This document shows, piece by piece, positions 7,568 through 15,638 of a stretch of DNA of 36,461 nucleotides (position 1 is the first letter of the stretch; the number at the start of each line of letters is the position of its first letter). The stretch spans positions 1 to 36,461 of the forward strand of contig NZ_LFML01000080.1 of assembly GCF_001044425.1 (NCBI RefSeq), given 5' to 3'. Source of the DNA: Streptomyces roseus. Lineage in GTDB: Bacteria; Actinomycetota; Actinomycetes; Streptomycetales; Streptomycetaceae. Below the pieces are notes generated by a model that was given only the letters and a program-made list of their open reading frames with translations, searched no databases and was not told the DNA's origin. The translations under genes were made by a program, and so were the position numbers.

Positions 7568-8376
7568 TGCTGCTGACCATCGACGTCGGCAACACCCACA
7601 CCGTCCTCGGCCTGTTCGACGGCGAGGAGATCGTCGAGCACTGGCGCATCTCCACCGACCCGCGCCGCACGGCCGACGAGATGGCCGTCCTGATGCAGGG
7701 CCTGATGGGGATGCACCCGATGCTCGGCAGCGAGCTCGGCGACGGCATCCACGGCATCGCGATCTGCTCGACCGTCCCGTCCGTGCTGCACGAGCTGCGC
7801 GAGGTGACCCGCCGCTACTACGGCGACGTCCCCGCGGTGCTGGTGGAGCCGGGGATCAAGACGGGCGTGCCGATCCTGATGGACAACCCCAAGGAGGTCG
7901 GCGCGGACCGCATCATCAACGCGGTCGCCGCCGTCGAGCTCTACGGCGGCCCGGCGATCGTGGTCGACTTCGGTACGGCCACCACCTTCGACGCGGTCTC
8001 CGCGAAGGGCGAGTACGTGGGCGGGGTGATCTCCCCGGGCATCGAGATCTCGATGGAGGCCCTCGGCGTACGGGGTGCCCAGCTCCGCAAGATCGAGCTG
8101 GCGCGGCCGCGCAACGTCATCGGCAAGTCCACGGTCGAGGCCATGCAGTCGGGCGTCGTCTACGGGTTCGCCGGCCAGGTCGACGGGGTCGTCACGAGGA
8201 TGGCCAAGGAGCTGGCCGGACCGCACGGCGACCCGAGCGACGTGCGCGTGATCGCCACCGGCGGGCTGGCGCCGATGGTCCTCGGCGAGTCCTCGGTCAT
8301 CGACGACCACGAGCCGTGGCTGACGCTGATCGGGCTGCGCCTGGTCTACGAGCGCAACGCGCCGAACTTCGACTGA
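7567..8376 (+). CDS. coaX: Type III pantothenate kinase
   Basis: 269 residues. CoaX phosphorylates pantothenate to 4'-phosphopantothenate, committing the PanC product to CoA. It belongs to the ASKHA fold. It shows the phosphate-1 motif TIDVGNTHTVLGLF (4-17), the pantothenate-binding loop GADRIINAVAA, the phosphate-2 motif VDFGTATTFDAV, and GGVISPGIEISMEAL. Length is normal. Type III kinases need a monovalent cation and are not feedback-inhibited by CoA. The start is coupled to nadC by a TAATG overlap, and the gene is last in the run. A GC-rich hairpin follows at 8417-8451. Confidence 0.97.
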   Translation: MLLTIDVGNTHTVLGLFDGEEIVEHWRISTDPRRTADEMAVLMQGLMGMHPMLGSELGDGIHGIAICSTVPSVLHELREVTRRYYGDVPAVLVEPGIKTGVPILMDNPKEVGADRIINAVAAVELYGGPAIVVDFGTATTFDAVSAKGEYVGGVISPGIEISMEALGVRGAQLRKIELARPRNVIGKSTVEAMQSGVVYGFAGQVDGVVTRMAKELAGPHGDPSDVRVIATGGLAPMVLGESSVIDDHEPWLTLIGLRLVYERNAPNFD

Positions 8377-8416
8377 GGCCGACCCCGCCTGCGCCCGCCT
8401 CCGTCTCCGCCCGCCC

Positions 8417-8451
8417 GCCCGCCCGCCCGCGTCCGCTGCCGGCGGGCGGGC
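8417..8451 (+). terminator. GC-rich hairpin after coaX
   Basis: An 11-bp perfect stem: GCCCGCCCGCC at 8417-8427 pairs with GGCGGGCGGGC at 8441-8451, with a 13-nt loop. The left arm lies in a run of CCCG repeats (8410-8430), so several registers are possible. No T-tract follows. Confidence 0.5.
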
Positions 8452-8557
8452 GCAGCCGTGTGTGGTGCTCGTCTCACTCCCCGCCGTTCCGAAGTCCCGG
8501 GTCGGACCCGATGAATTAGCTTGGGCCCAACTCCTCGACAGGCACAGGACGGCTCGC

Positions 8558-9292
8558 ATGGCCCGTGATACGGCGTACGTGAAAGTGGCCGACGCGCTGC
8601 GCGCCCGGATCCGGGCCGGGGAGTGGCAAGTCGGCGCCAAGCTGCCGTCCCGCTCGCGCTTCGCCCTGGAGTACGGGGTCGGGCAGAGCGTCACGCAGCG
8701 CGCGCTGGAGCTGCTGGTCATCGAGGGGCTCCTGGAGGGCCGCGCCGGATCCGGCACCTACCTGAGCGCGCCGCGCGAGCGGCTGCGGATCGTCCGCTCC
8801 CGGCGCCGCCGCCGGGCCGGACTGGGCGCCGGCCTGACGTGGGAAGCGCACTCCACGGCCCGTACGCCGGCGCCCGAACGCATCGCGGAGCGGCTCTGCG
8901 TCGCGCCGGGCGACCCGTGCGTGCGCACCACGTACGAGTTCCTGGCCGAGGGCCGGCCGGTGGAGGTCTGCGAGTCCTGGGAGCCGATGGCGGTCACGGA
9001 CGGCACTCCGGTCGTGCTCCCCGAGGCGGGCCCGTTCAAGGGGGCCGGGGTCATCGAGCGGATGCGCTCGATCGGCGTGCTGGTGGCCTCGGCGACGGAG
9101 GTCCCCCGTCCGGCGCGCGCCAGCCAGGCGCAGGCCCAGCTGCTCGGCATCGGCGTCGGCGAGCTGATCACCGAGATCGAGCGGACGTACTACGCCGTGG
9201 ACGGCCGGGCGGTGGAGACCGCCGACATCGTGGTCGCGGACCGCCGCTCGGAGATCGCGTACGTGATCGACTTCCACCCCGGGGACCGCTGA
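8558..9292 (+). CDS. GntR-family regulator with UTRA domain
   Basis: 244 residues. An N-terminal GntR winged helix (about 5-70) shows KVADALRARIRAGEW, KLPSRSRFALEYGV, the recognition helix VTQRALELLVIEGLL and GRAGSGTYL. An arginine-rich linker and a UTRA ligand-binding domain follow (about 90-240), with PCVRTTYEFLAEGRPVEVCE and ERTYYAVDGRAVETADIVV. UTRA regulators of the HutC subfamily usually sense a small metabolite and repress neighbouring genes. The ATG at 8558 is chosen because it has AGGA 8 nt upstream and begins just before the helix-turn-helix. A palindrome TTGGGCCCAA at 8521-8530 in the leader is a candidate operator for autoregulation. No obvious target operon is adjacent, so the ligand is unknown. 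Confidence 0.88.
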   Translation: MARDTAYVKVADALRARIRAGEWQVGAKLPSRSRFALEYGVGQSVTQRALELLVIEGLLEGRAGSGTYLSAPRERLRIVRSRRRRRAGLGAGLTWEAHSTARTPAPERIAERLCVAPGDPCVRTTYEFLAEGRPVEVCESWEPMAVTDGTPVVLPEAGPFKGAGVIERMRSIGVLVASATEVPRPARASQAQAQLLGIGVGELITEIERTYYAVDGRAVETADIVVADRRSEIAYVIDFHPGDR

Positions 9293-9302
9293 CCGGCCCG
9301 GG

Positions 9303-9524
9303 TCAGGGGCCGCACTGCGGGGCCGCGTGGGGGTGGGTCAGCCGGTGCAGGGCCGCCCGCCAGGGGTGCCGGGCCTCCCTGCCGTCCACGACGGCCCGGA
9401 ACTGGGCGTACGTACGGGCCGAGCGCAGGACGGCCACGTCGTCGCGGCCCGGCGGCGGGGGCATCGGCGCGCCCAGCTGGGCCGCCCGGTAGGTGTCGAT
9501 GAGGTACTGCTCGATCGCTGTCAT
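9303..9524 (-). CDS. Small hypothetical protein
   Basis: 73 residues starting MTAIEQYLIDTYRAAQLGAP and ending HAAPQCGP. It is soluble, helical and rich in Ala and Arg, with no recognised domain. A Pro-rich turn (PMPPPPG) follows the first helix. It converges on the GntR gene with only 10 nt between the stops, and diverges from the ArsR/DUF5937 gene. CAGGGT sits exactly 6 nt before the ATG at 9524, and the shared intergenic region carries the inverted repeat at 9563-9583, so it may be controlled by the neighbouring ArsR protein. Function unknown. Confidence 0.6.
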   Translation of the reverse strand: MTAIEQYLIDTYRAAQLGAPMPPPPGRDDVAVLRSARTYAQFRAVVDGREARHPWRAALHRLTHPHAAPQCGP

Positions 9525-9562
9525 GCATCCACCCTGAACCCGCTCGGGCCACCCCGCACGAC

Positions 9563-9583
9563 GATTGACGCTCCTCGTCAATC
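9563..9583. promoter_or_regulatory. Inverted-repeat operator between divergent genes, probable ArsR/DUF5937 site
   Basis: GATTGACG at 9563-9570 and CGTCAATC at 9576-9583 form a perfect 8-bp dyad separated by CTCCT. It lies between the divergent starts at 9524 (minus) and 9633 (plus), just upstream of the ArsR-like gene, and each arm contains a TTGACG -35-like sequence. ArsR-family repressors typically bind such AT-containing dyads and autoregulate. Confidence 0.6.
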
Positions 9584-9632
9584 GAACCGTGTCCGTGCAG
9601 GTCACAGGCCGGGCACAGGTCAGAATGGCCCG

Positions 9633-10754
9633 ATGAGCGTCACCATCGACATTGCCGGGCTCCCCGCGGGGCGCATCCGTTTCGCGCCCTCGCCGCTCTC
9701 CGAGCTCTGCATGACGCTGCACGCCCTCGCGCAGCCCGCCCACCACCCGGGCCTGGCCTCCTGGACCACCGCCACGGCCGCGGCGCTGGACCCCTGCCTG
9801 GCGGACCGGCTGCTGGAGGGCGAGTTCATGTGGCGCAGCTCGTTCTCCGACATCTTCATGGCCTTCGCGGGCATCCCCGGGGGCGACGGGCTGCCGGCCG
9901 CGACCCTGGCCGAGGAGCTCGACGTACTGGACCGCATGGACGACGAGCGGTTCGTGATGGCCGCCCTGGAGCACTGCTGGCTGGCGCTGTACAACGAGGG
10001 CGGCGGCCCCTCCCCGCTGACGGACCCGCGGGCCAGGACCAAGGCGCTGGAGACGGCCGCCGCGCGCGGCCCGCGCCAGCTGGACTTCTCGCTGCGGCTG
10101 CTGGACGACCCGGCCTCCGTACGGGTGTGGCTGCGGCGGCTCCTGGAGGACTGCGACGAGGCGTTCTTCGCGCAGACCTGGCGCCGGATGGAACCGCAGC
10201 AGAGCGCCGACGCCCGGCACAAGACGGAGGTGCTGCGCCGCAAGGGGCTCGCGGCGACGCTGCGCGAGGTGTCGCCGGCGCTGAGCGTGGACGCGGCCGC
10301 CACCACCATCACCGTCGACAAGATGGTGCACGGCTCGGCCACCGCGACGGACCCCGGGATAGGCCCCGGCCTGGTCTTCGTGCCGACCAACTTCGGCTGG
10401 CCGCACCTGCTGGTGCTGCACGCGCCCGGCTGGGTGCCGGTGGTGCACTATCCGATCCGCTCCCCCGAACTGCCCGAGCCGGGCTCGGTGGAGCTGCTCC
10501 AGCGGCGGATGGAGGCGCTGGCCCACCCGATGCGGATGATGCTGTGCCGGAGCCTGGCGCGGGCCTCGTACACGACGAGCGAGCTGGCGACCGTGCATGG
10601 GATCACGGCGCCGGAGGTCTCGCGGCACCTGTCGGCGCTGAAGAAGGCGGGCCTGCTGCACACCTGGCGCCAAGGGCGGTACGTCCAGCACCAGTTGGAT
10701 CTGAAGGTCGTCGCCCGGATCGGCTCGGAGTTCATCGAGGGCATCCTGCGCTGA
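9633..10754 (+). CDS. ArsR-family regulator with N-terminal DUF5937 domain
   Basis: 373 residues. The first about 270 residues match the DUF5937-type region that precedes some actinobacterial ArsR helix-turn-helix domains (FAPSPLSELCMTLHALA near the start). The C-terminal about 80 residues are an ArsR winged helix: RRMEALAHPMRMMLCRSLA, YTTSELATVHGITAPEVSRH and LSALKKAGLLHTWRQGRYVQ. No CxC metal site is visible, so the inducer is probably not an arsenic-type metal ion. CAGAAT lies exactly 6 nt before the ATG with no Shine-Dalgarno sequence, so a leaderless transcript is likely. The inverted repeat upstream is a natural autoregulatory site. Regulated genes may include the divergent 73-residue protein. 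Confidence 0.87.
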   Translation: MSVTIDIAGLPAGRIRFAPSPLSELCMTLHALAQPAHHPGLASWTTATAAALDPCLADRLLEGEFMWRSSFSDIFMAFAGIPGGDGLPAATLAEELDVLDRMDDERFVMAALEHCWLALYNEGGGPSPLTDPRARTKALETAAARGPRQLDFSLRLLDDPASVRVWLRRLLEDCDEAFFAQTWRRMEPQQSADARHKTEVLRRKGLAATLREVSPALSVDAAATTITVDKMVHGSATATDPGIGPGLVFVPTNFGWPHLLVLHAPGWVPVVHYPIRSPELPEPGSVELLQRRMEALAHPMRMMLCRSLARASYTTSELATVHGITAPEVSRHLSALKKAGLLHTWRQGRYVQHQLDLKVVARIGSEFIEGILR

Positions 10755-10908
10755 CGGATGTCCGAAAGCCGGCGGCGGCTCTCACCGGTATGCGGAGGCG
10801 CCCACCCGGAATCAGCGAAACCTCTGGCGAGACCGGCGCCGCGGTCTATACCGTGCGTCCACCGCGCACCACCGGCGCCAGACCGGCCGTCACGTCAGTC
10901 CGTCCCAT

Positions 10909-10947
10909 CCGTCCGTCACGCCCGTCCGTCACGCCCGTCCGTCGCGC
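10909..10947. repeat. Three tandem 13-bp repeats upstream of the aminopeptidase gene
   Basis: The unit CCGTCCGTCACGC occurs at 10909-10921 and 10922-10934, and with one mismatch at 10935-10947. A degenerate CCGTC-rich tail follows to about 10962. The repeats lie in the 238-nt gap between the ArsR-like gene and the secreted aminopeptidase gene, about 45 nt before the latter's start. Confidence 0.75.
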
Positions 10948-10992
10948 CCCTCCGTCCGTCTGTCTGCTCGCACTTGTCGTGGAAGGACCTTC

Positions 10993-12546
10993 ATGCCCTC
11001 ACGCCGTATAGCCGCAGCAACCGCCGCCCTGGCCGCCGCGGCCCTCGTCTCCCCGCTGATGCTGGCGGGACCCGCCGGCGCCACCGGCAGCCCGCAGAGC
11101 GACGCAGCCCGGGGGGACGCGCTGGCCCGGAAACTGGTCAAGGACTCGACCGGCAAAGGCGCGTACAACCACCTGAAGGTCCTCCAGGCGATCGCGGACT
11201 ACAACAAGGGCACGCGCGTGGCCGGTTCCAAGGGCCACGTGCAGTCCGCGCAGTACGTCGAGGCGGTGATGCGGGCGGCCGGCTACAAGGTCTCGAAGAA
11301 CGAGTTCGACTTCGTGTACGTCGAGACGATCGCCGAGACGCTGAAGGTCAACGGCGCGGGCGGGCGCGACGTCCCCATCAAGCTGATGACGTACACGGCG
11401 AGCGGCCCCGAGGGCGGGGTGACCGCGCGGATCGCCGTCGCGCCGGTGGACGCGGACGGTACGAACGGCTGCGAGCCCGGCGACTTCGCCGCGGGCGCCT
11501 TCACCGGGAAGATCGCGCTGATCAAGCGCGGCGGCTGCACCTTCGCGGTCAAGCAGGCCAACGCGGCGGCGGCCGGGGCCGTCGGCGCGGTCATCTACAA
11601 CAACACCCAGGGCGCCCTGAACGGCACCCTGGGCGACGCGAACGCGGGCAAGGTGCCGACCGGCGGCCTCTCGCAGGCCGAGGGCGAGCGGCTGGCCGCC
11701 GAGGCGGCGGCCGGACCGGTCGAGGTCACCCTCGACATCCGCGAGTTCCGGGAGAACCGCAAGACGTACAACGTGATCGCGGAGACGCGGGGCGGCGACG
11801 AGAACAACACCGTCTTCCTCGGCGCCCACCTCGACTCGGTCGCGGCCGGCCCGGGCATCAACGACAACGGGTCGGGCTCGGCCGGAATCCTCCAGGTCGC
11901 GCAGCGGCTCGCGAGCAGCCAGACGAAGATCAAGAACAAGGTCAAGTTCGCGTGGTGGTCGGCGGAGGAGTTCGGCCTGCTGGGCTCCGAGGCGTACGTC
12001 GGCGGACTGACGGACGCGCAGAAGAAGCAGATCCGGCTCTACCTGAACTTCGACATGATCGCCTCGCCGAACGCGGCGTACTTCGTCTACGACGGCGACG
12101 ACTCGGACAAGGTCGGCTCCGGCCCCGGGCCGGAGGGTTCGGCGCAGCTGGAGAAGGGCATCACCGACTTCCTCGACGCGCAGAAGATCCCGCACGAGGG
12201 GTCGGACTTCACGGGCCGCTCGGACTACGGCCCGTTCATCGAGGCCGGCATCCCGTCGGGCGGTACGGACACGGGCGCCGAGGGCATCAAGACGGCGGCG
12301 CAGGAGGCGAAGTTCGGCGGCCGGGCCGGGATCGCGTACGACGTGAACTACCACGGCAAGGGCGACGACATCACCAACATCGACCGGAAGGCGCTCGACA
12401 TCAACGTCGACGTCATCGCGAACGCGGTCGGCCACTACGCCTTCGACCTGGCCCCGCTGACGCAGCCGGTCGCCTCGAAGCCGACCTCCGGCGGCGCCAC
12501 GGGAGGCGGCCTGCGCCCCGGCCACGACCACGACACCGCGCAGTAG
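10993..12546 (+). CDS. Secreted M28 zinc aminopeptidase with PA domain
   Basis: 517 residues, of the family of the Streptomyces griseus aminopeptidase, which removes N-terminal (often hydrophobic) residues from peptides outside the cell. A Sec signal peptide (RR, then an Ala-rich helix and AGPAGA-TGS, about residue 31) is visible. A protease-associated domain spans about 130-235 (GKIALIKRGGCTFAVKQANA). The M28 catalytic domain carries the di-zinc residues H279 and D281 (GAHLDS), D291 (GINDNGSG), E325/E326 (WWSAEEFGLLGS), D354 (NFDMIASPN) and H454 (YDVNYHGKGDD). A Gly/His/Asp-rich tail ends the protein. GGAAGG lies 6 nt before the ATG. A 13-bp hairpin follows the stop. Confidence 0.95.
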   Translation: MPSRRIAAATAALAAAALVSPLMLAGPAGATGSPQSDAARGDALARKLVKDSTGKGAYNHLKVLQAIADYNKGTRVAGSKGHVQSAQYVEAVMRAAGYKVSKNEFDFVYVETIAETLKVNGAGGRDVPIKLMTYTASGPEGGVTARIAVAPVDADGTNGCEPGDFAAGAFTGKIALIKRGGCTFAVKQANAAAAGAVGAVIYNNTQGALNGTLGDANAGKVPTGGLSQAEGERLAAEAAAGPVEVTLDIREFRENRKTYNVIAETRGGDENNTVFLGAHLDSVAAGPGINDNGSGSAGILQVAQRLASSQTKIKNKVKFAWWSAEEFGLLGSEAYVGGLTDAQKKQIRLYLNFDMIASPNAAYFVYDGDDSDKVGSGPGPEGSAQLEKGITDFLDAQKIPHEGSDFTGRSDYGPFIEAGIPSGGTDTGAEGIKTAAQEAKFGGRAGIAYDVNYHGKGDDITNIDRKALDINVDVIANAVGHYAFDLAPLTQPVASKPTSGGATGGGLRPGHDHDTAQ

Positions 12547-12557
12547 GCGGCCCTTGC

Positions 12558-12589
12558 GCCGTGCGGGGCGGGGCGGCGCCCCGCACGGC
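12558..12589. terminator. Bidirectional hairpin between aminopeptidase and methyltransferase genes
   Basis: A perfect 13-bp stem: GCCGTGCGGGGCG at 12558-12570 pairs with 12577-12589 around a 6-nt loop. It lies between two convergent stop codons (12546 and 12598). No T-tract flanks it on either strand. Confidence 0.7.
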
Positions 12590-12597
12590 GGAGCCGG

Positions 12598-13596
12598 TCA
12601 GGCGGCCGGCCACGGGCGCACGCCGACCGGCTGCACCAGCCAGCCGAAGTCTCCGAGGCCGCCGCGGGCGGTGAGTTCCGCCGCTTCCCCCGCGCGGGAA
12701 AGGGCCCGGACGTACCCCGCGGGGTCCGAGGACGCCGTCGCCAGCGGGGGACGGGCCCCCGAGACCCCGAGCAGGGCCAGCGCCTCGCGCTGCGGGAGCA
12801 GCACCGCCCCCTCCCCCGCGCACGCGTCCAGCGCCACGTGGGCCGTCACGTCGCAGCTCCCGTCCGGTACGGGCGCCACCTCCCGGCCGCCCCGGAAGCC
12901 CGTCAGGGTGCCGTACGGGGGGCGGGCCCCGCGGGTGTGCGCGTAGTCCACCGCCACGGCCAGGCCCTGCGACAGCGAGCGCACGGCGGCGGCCCAGGCC
13001 TCGTCCCGGGGGCGCCCGATCTCCGCCCGGCCGGACCCCGGCCACCACCGCTCCAGCCACGCCCGGTCCGCGCCGTCCACCACCGGGCCGGGGCTCTCCG
13101 TACCGTCCGGGGCGACCAGCACGTAGCGGCCGTCCTGCGCGATCTCCAGGGGTACGTTGTCCAGCCACTCGTTCGCGAACAGCAGCCCCCGCGCCCCCTC
13201 GGGCGGGCGCGGCACCCACCGGATCCGCGCGTCCAGCCCGGCCGGCCGCTCCGCCCGCTCCACGGCCCACGCCCGCACCCGCCCCGCGACCTCGGCGGGC
13301 AGGGCGGCCAGCACCCCGGTCAGCAGCTCAGCGCGCCCGGCCCCGACGTCGACCAGGTCCAGCTCGGCCGGGTGTCCCAGCTCCGCGTCCACCCACCGCA
13401 GCAGGCGGGCCACGGCCCCCGCGTACAGCGGCGAGGCGTGCACGGACGTGCGGAAGTGCCCGGCCGGCCCCGGCCCGCCCGGCCGTACGTAGAACCCGTC
13501 CGGCCCGTACAGCGCGGCCTCCATCGCCGTCCGCCATCCGACCGGAGCCGTATGCGGAACCGGATCCGGAACCGCGGCTTCTCCCTCAGTCCTCAC
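12598..13596 (-). CDS. MidA/NDUFAF7-like SAM-dependent methyltransferase
   Basis: About 332 residues. The class I methyltransferase glycine motif is LDLVDVGAGRAELL. The NEWLDNVPLE segment is the hallmark of the MidA/NDUFAF7 (DUF185) family, whose mitochondrial member methylates an arginine of the complex I subunit homologous to NuoD. HFRTSVHAS near the N-terminus and VDYAHTRG in the middle also fit. The open frame extends upstream to a GTG at 13623, but the GTG at 13596 is preferred because TAACCT sits 7 nt before it. The gene diverges from a sensor kinase gene, and an orphan nuoD lies 4 kb away. NuoD methylation is an inference from family and context. Confidence 0.8.
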   Translation of the reverse strand: MRTEGEAAVPDPVPHTAPVGWRTAMEAALYGPDGFYVRPGGPGPAGHFRTSVHASPLYAGAVARLLRWVDAELGHPAELDLVDVGAGRAELLTGVLAALPAEVAGRVRAWAVERAERPAGLDARIRWVPRPPEGARGLLFANEWLDNVPLEIAQDGRYVLVAPDGTESPGPVVDGADRAWLERWWPGSGRAEIGRPRDEAWAAAVRSLSQGLAVAVDYAHTRGARPPYGTLTGFRGGREVAPVPDGSCDVTAHVALDACAGEGAVLLPQREALALLGVSGARPPLATASSDPAGYVRALSRAGEAAELTARGGLGDFGWLVQPVGVRPWPAA

Positions 13597-13603
13597 CCAC
13601 GAA

Positions 13604-13609
13604 AGGTTA
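13604..13609 (-). promoter_or_regulatory. -10 element TAACCT for the methyltransferase gene
   Basis: TAACCT on the minus strand is 7 nt upstream of the GTG at 13596, favouring that codon as a leaderless start over the GTG at 13623. Confidence 0.4.
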
Positions 13610-13690
13610 AGCTCGCCCTCCACCTTGGGGAGTACGGCCCCGTCACACGGATCGCACCTGTGGTTGACTCCAGCACCTATCTGCTTTGCC

Positions 13691-13696
13691 TACTCT
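13691..13696 (+). promoter_or_regulatory. -10 element TACTCT for the sensor kinase gene
   Basis: TACTCT lies 7 nt before the GTG at 13704, and no Shine-Dalgarno sequence is present. A TTGACT at 13664-13669 could be a -35, but the 21-nt spacer is longer than usual. Confidence 0.4.
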
Positions 13697-13703
13697 GGGT
13701 TAC

Positions 13704-14906
13704 GTGCAGCGCCTCTACGACTTCCTCCGCAGACACCCGACGGGCGTCGACAGCTTCTGGGCTGTCCTCCTGGTCGTGCTCGGGCTGCTGCAAGTCGCCG
13801 ACGACCATGTCGACAGCACCGCCGCGCGCCTGATCGCCGTCCCCTCGGTGCTCGCGATGGGCGTCGTGGTGGCCCTGCGCCGCAAATGGACGCAGGCGAT
13901 GTTCTGGCTGGCCGTCGGCGTCGGGGTCTACAAACTGGTCACCCACACCGAGTTGATCAACTCCGACCTCGCGATGCTGATCATCCTGTACACCGTGGCC
14001 GCCTCGGCCGAGATCCCGCGCTGGCTGTCCCGCACGGCCCTCGCCATCGGACTGTCCGCCGCCCCGCTGTACGTGCTGCGCTTCCGCGCGGACCGGCTCG
14101 ACACCTCCGAGAACATCCTGACCGCGCTCTTCGCCGTCGTCCCGTTCGCCCTCGCCTGGGTGCTGGGCGACTCCCTGCGCACCCGCCGGGCCTACTACGC
14201 CCAGCTCGTCGAGCGGAACCAGCGCCTGGAGAAGGAGCGCGAGGCCCAGGCCAAGGTGGCCGTCGCCGCCGAGCGCGCCCGGATCGCCCGCGAGCTGCAC
14301 GACGTCGTCGCGCACAACGTCTCGGTGATGGTGGTCCAGGCCGACGGCGCCGCGTACGTCATGGACGTGGCCCCGGAGCAGGCCAAGGAGGCCCTCCAGA
14401 CCATCTCCGGCACCGGCCGCCAGGCCCTGGCCGAGATGCGCCGCCTCCTCGGCGTACTGCGCACCGGGGAGCCCCAGGAGTCCGAGGACTACGTGCCCCA
14501 GCCCGACGTGGAGCAGATCGAGGTCCTCGTCGAACAGGTCCGGGCGGCCGGGCTCACGGTGGACTTCGAGGTCGAGGGCGCCCCCAGGCGGCTGCCCACG
14601 GGCGTCGAGCTCACCGCGTACCGGATCGTGCAGGAGGCACTGACGAACACCCGCAAGCACGGCGGCCCGGACGCCAGGGCGAGCGTCCGGCTGGTCTACT
14701 TCGACGACGGGCTCGGCCTGCTGGTCGAGGACGACGGCCGGGGCGCGGCCCACGAGCTGTACGAGGACGGCGGCGCCGACGGCGCCGGGCACGGACTGAT
14801 CGGCATGCGCGAACGGATCGGGATGGTCGGCGGCACCCTGGACGCGGGGCCGCGCCCGGGCGGCGGCTTCCGGATCAGCGCACTTCTCCCGCTGAAGAAG
14901 AAATGA
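13704..14906 (+). CDS. Two-component sensor histidine kinase (NarL/DesK type)
   Basis: 400 residues. Five to six membrane helices occupy about residues 18-155. A short coiled coil follows (ERNQRLEKEREAQAKVA). The HisKA_3 dimerisation domain has the phospho-acceptor H198 in ERARIARELHDVVAHNVSVM. The HATPase_c domain shows EALTNTRKHGG (N-box), VEDDGRG (G1) and GHGLIGMRERIGMVGG (G2). Kinases of this class partner LuxR-type regulators, and one lies 17 nt downstream. With almost no extracytoplasmic loop, the sensor probably detects a signal within or at the membrane. The GTG start is supported by TACTCT 7 nt upstream (leaderless). The stimulus is unknown. Confidence 0.93.
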   Translation: MQRLYDFLRRHPTGVDSFWAVLLVVLGLLQVADDHVDSTAARLIAVPSVLAMGVVVALRRKWTQAMFWLAVGVGVYKLVTHTELINSDLAMLIILYTVAASAEIPRWLSRTALAIGLSAAPLYVLRFRADRLDTSENILTALFAVVPFALAWVLGDSLRTRRAYYAQLVERNQRLEKEREAQAKVAVAAERARIARELHDVVAHNVSVMVVQADGAAYVMDVAPEQAKEALQTISGTGRQALAEMRRLLGVLRTGEPQESEDYVPQPDVEQIEVLVEQVRAAGLTVDFEVEGAPRRLPTGVELTAYRIVQEALTNTRKHGGPDARASVRLVYFDDGLGLLVEDDGRGAAHELYEDGGADGAGHGLIGMRERIGMVGGTLDAGPRPGGGFRISALLPLKKK

Positions 14907-14923
14907 CGAGGTCGAGGTAACTG

Positions 14924-15592
14924 ATGTCCATCCGAGTGATGCTGGTCGACGACCAGGTGCTGCTGCGCACGGGCTTCCGCATGGTGCTGGCGGCCCAGCC
15001 GGACATGGAGGTCGTCGCCGAGGCCGGCGACGGCCTGGAGGCGCTGGAGGTGCTGCGGTCCACGAAGGTGGACGTGGTGCTGATGGACGTCCGGATGCCC
15101 AAGCTCGACGGGGTCGAGGCCACGCGCCGGATCTGCGAGCGGGACGAGCACCCCGACGTGATCATCCTGACCACCTTCGACCTGGACGAGTACGCCTTCT
15201 CGGGACTGAAGGCGGGCGCGAGCGGGTTCATGCTGAAGGACGTGCCGCCGGCCGAGCTGCTGGCCGCGATCCGCTCGGTGCACAGCGGTGACGCGGTGGT
15301 GGCCCCGTCCACGACCCGGCGCCTGCTGGACCGCTTCGCGCCGATGCTGCCCACCGCCACCCAGGAGCCGCAGAACAAGGAGATCGAGCGGCTGACGGAG
15401 CGCGAGCGCGAGGTCATGCTGCTGGTGGCCCAGGGCATGTCCAACGGCGAGATCGCCGCCCGCCTCGTCCTCTCCGAAGCCACCGTCAAGACGCACGTGG
15501 GCCGCATCCTGACCAAGCTGAACCTGCGCGACCGCGTCCAGGTGGTCGTCCTCGCGTACGAGACGGGCCTGGTCCGCGCCGGCGGCGCGTGA
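14924..15592 (+). CDS. NarL/FixJ-family response regulator
   Basis: 222 residues. The receiver domain (1-125) has the acidic pair D9/D10 (VMLVDDQ), the phospho-accepting D55 (VLMDVRMPK), T83-type switch residues (ILTTFDLDEYAF) and K in FMLKDVPP. The LuxR/NarL helix-turn-helix (about 155-205) reads LTEREREVMLLVAQGMSNGE and continues through SEATVKTHVGRILTKL. It follows the sensor kinase gene by 17 nt with a GAGG ribosome binding site, so the pair is one operon and one signalling system. It converges on the PH-domain genes with 46 nt between stops, where no clear hairpin is visible. Target genes are not evident from the sequence. Confidence 0.95.
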   Translation: MSIRVMLVDDQVLLRTGFRMVLAAQPDMEVVAEAGDGLEALEVLRSTKVDVVLMDVRMPKLDGVEATRRICERDEHPDVIILTTFDLDEYAFSGLKAGASGFMLKDVPPAELLAAIRSVHSGDAVVAPSTTRRLLDRFAPMLPTATQEPQNKEIERLTEREREVMLLVAQGMSNGEIAARLVLSEATVKTHVGRILTKLNLRDRVQVVVLAYETGLVRAGGA

Positions 15593-15638
15593 CCGGCTCC
15601 CGCCCGGCCCGCCCGGCCGCCGTCCCTCCGTCCGTCCG

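Noticed and set aside
8403..8440. CCCG tandem run as a possible CRISPR or micro-satellite element
   Set aside because: The unit is only 4 bp with no spacers; it is better explained as the left arm of a GC-rich terminator.
10758..12674. Long plus-strand frame overlapping the aminopeptidase gene
   Set aside because: It is an out-of-frame shadow rich in Arg and Gly; the aminopeptidase frame has a signal peptide, zinc ligands and a ribosome binding site.
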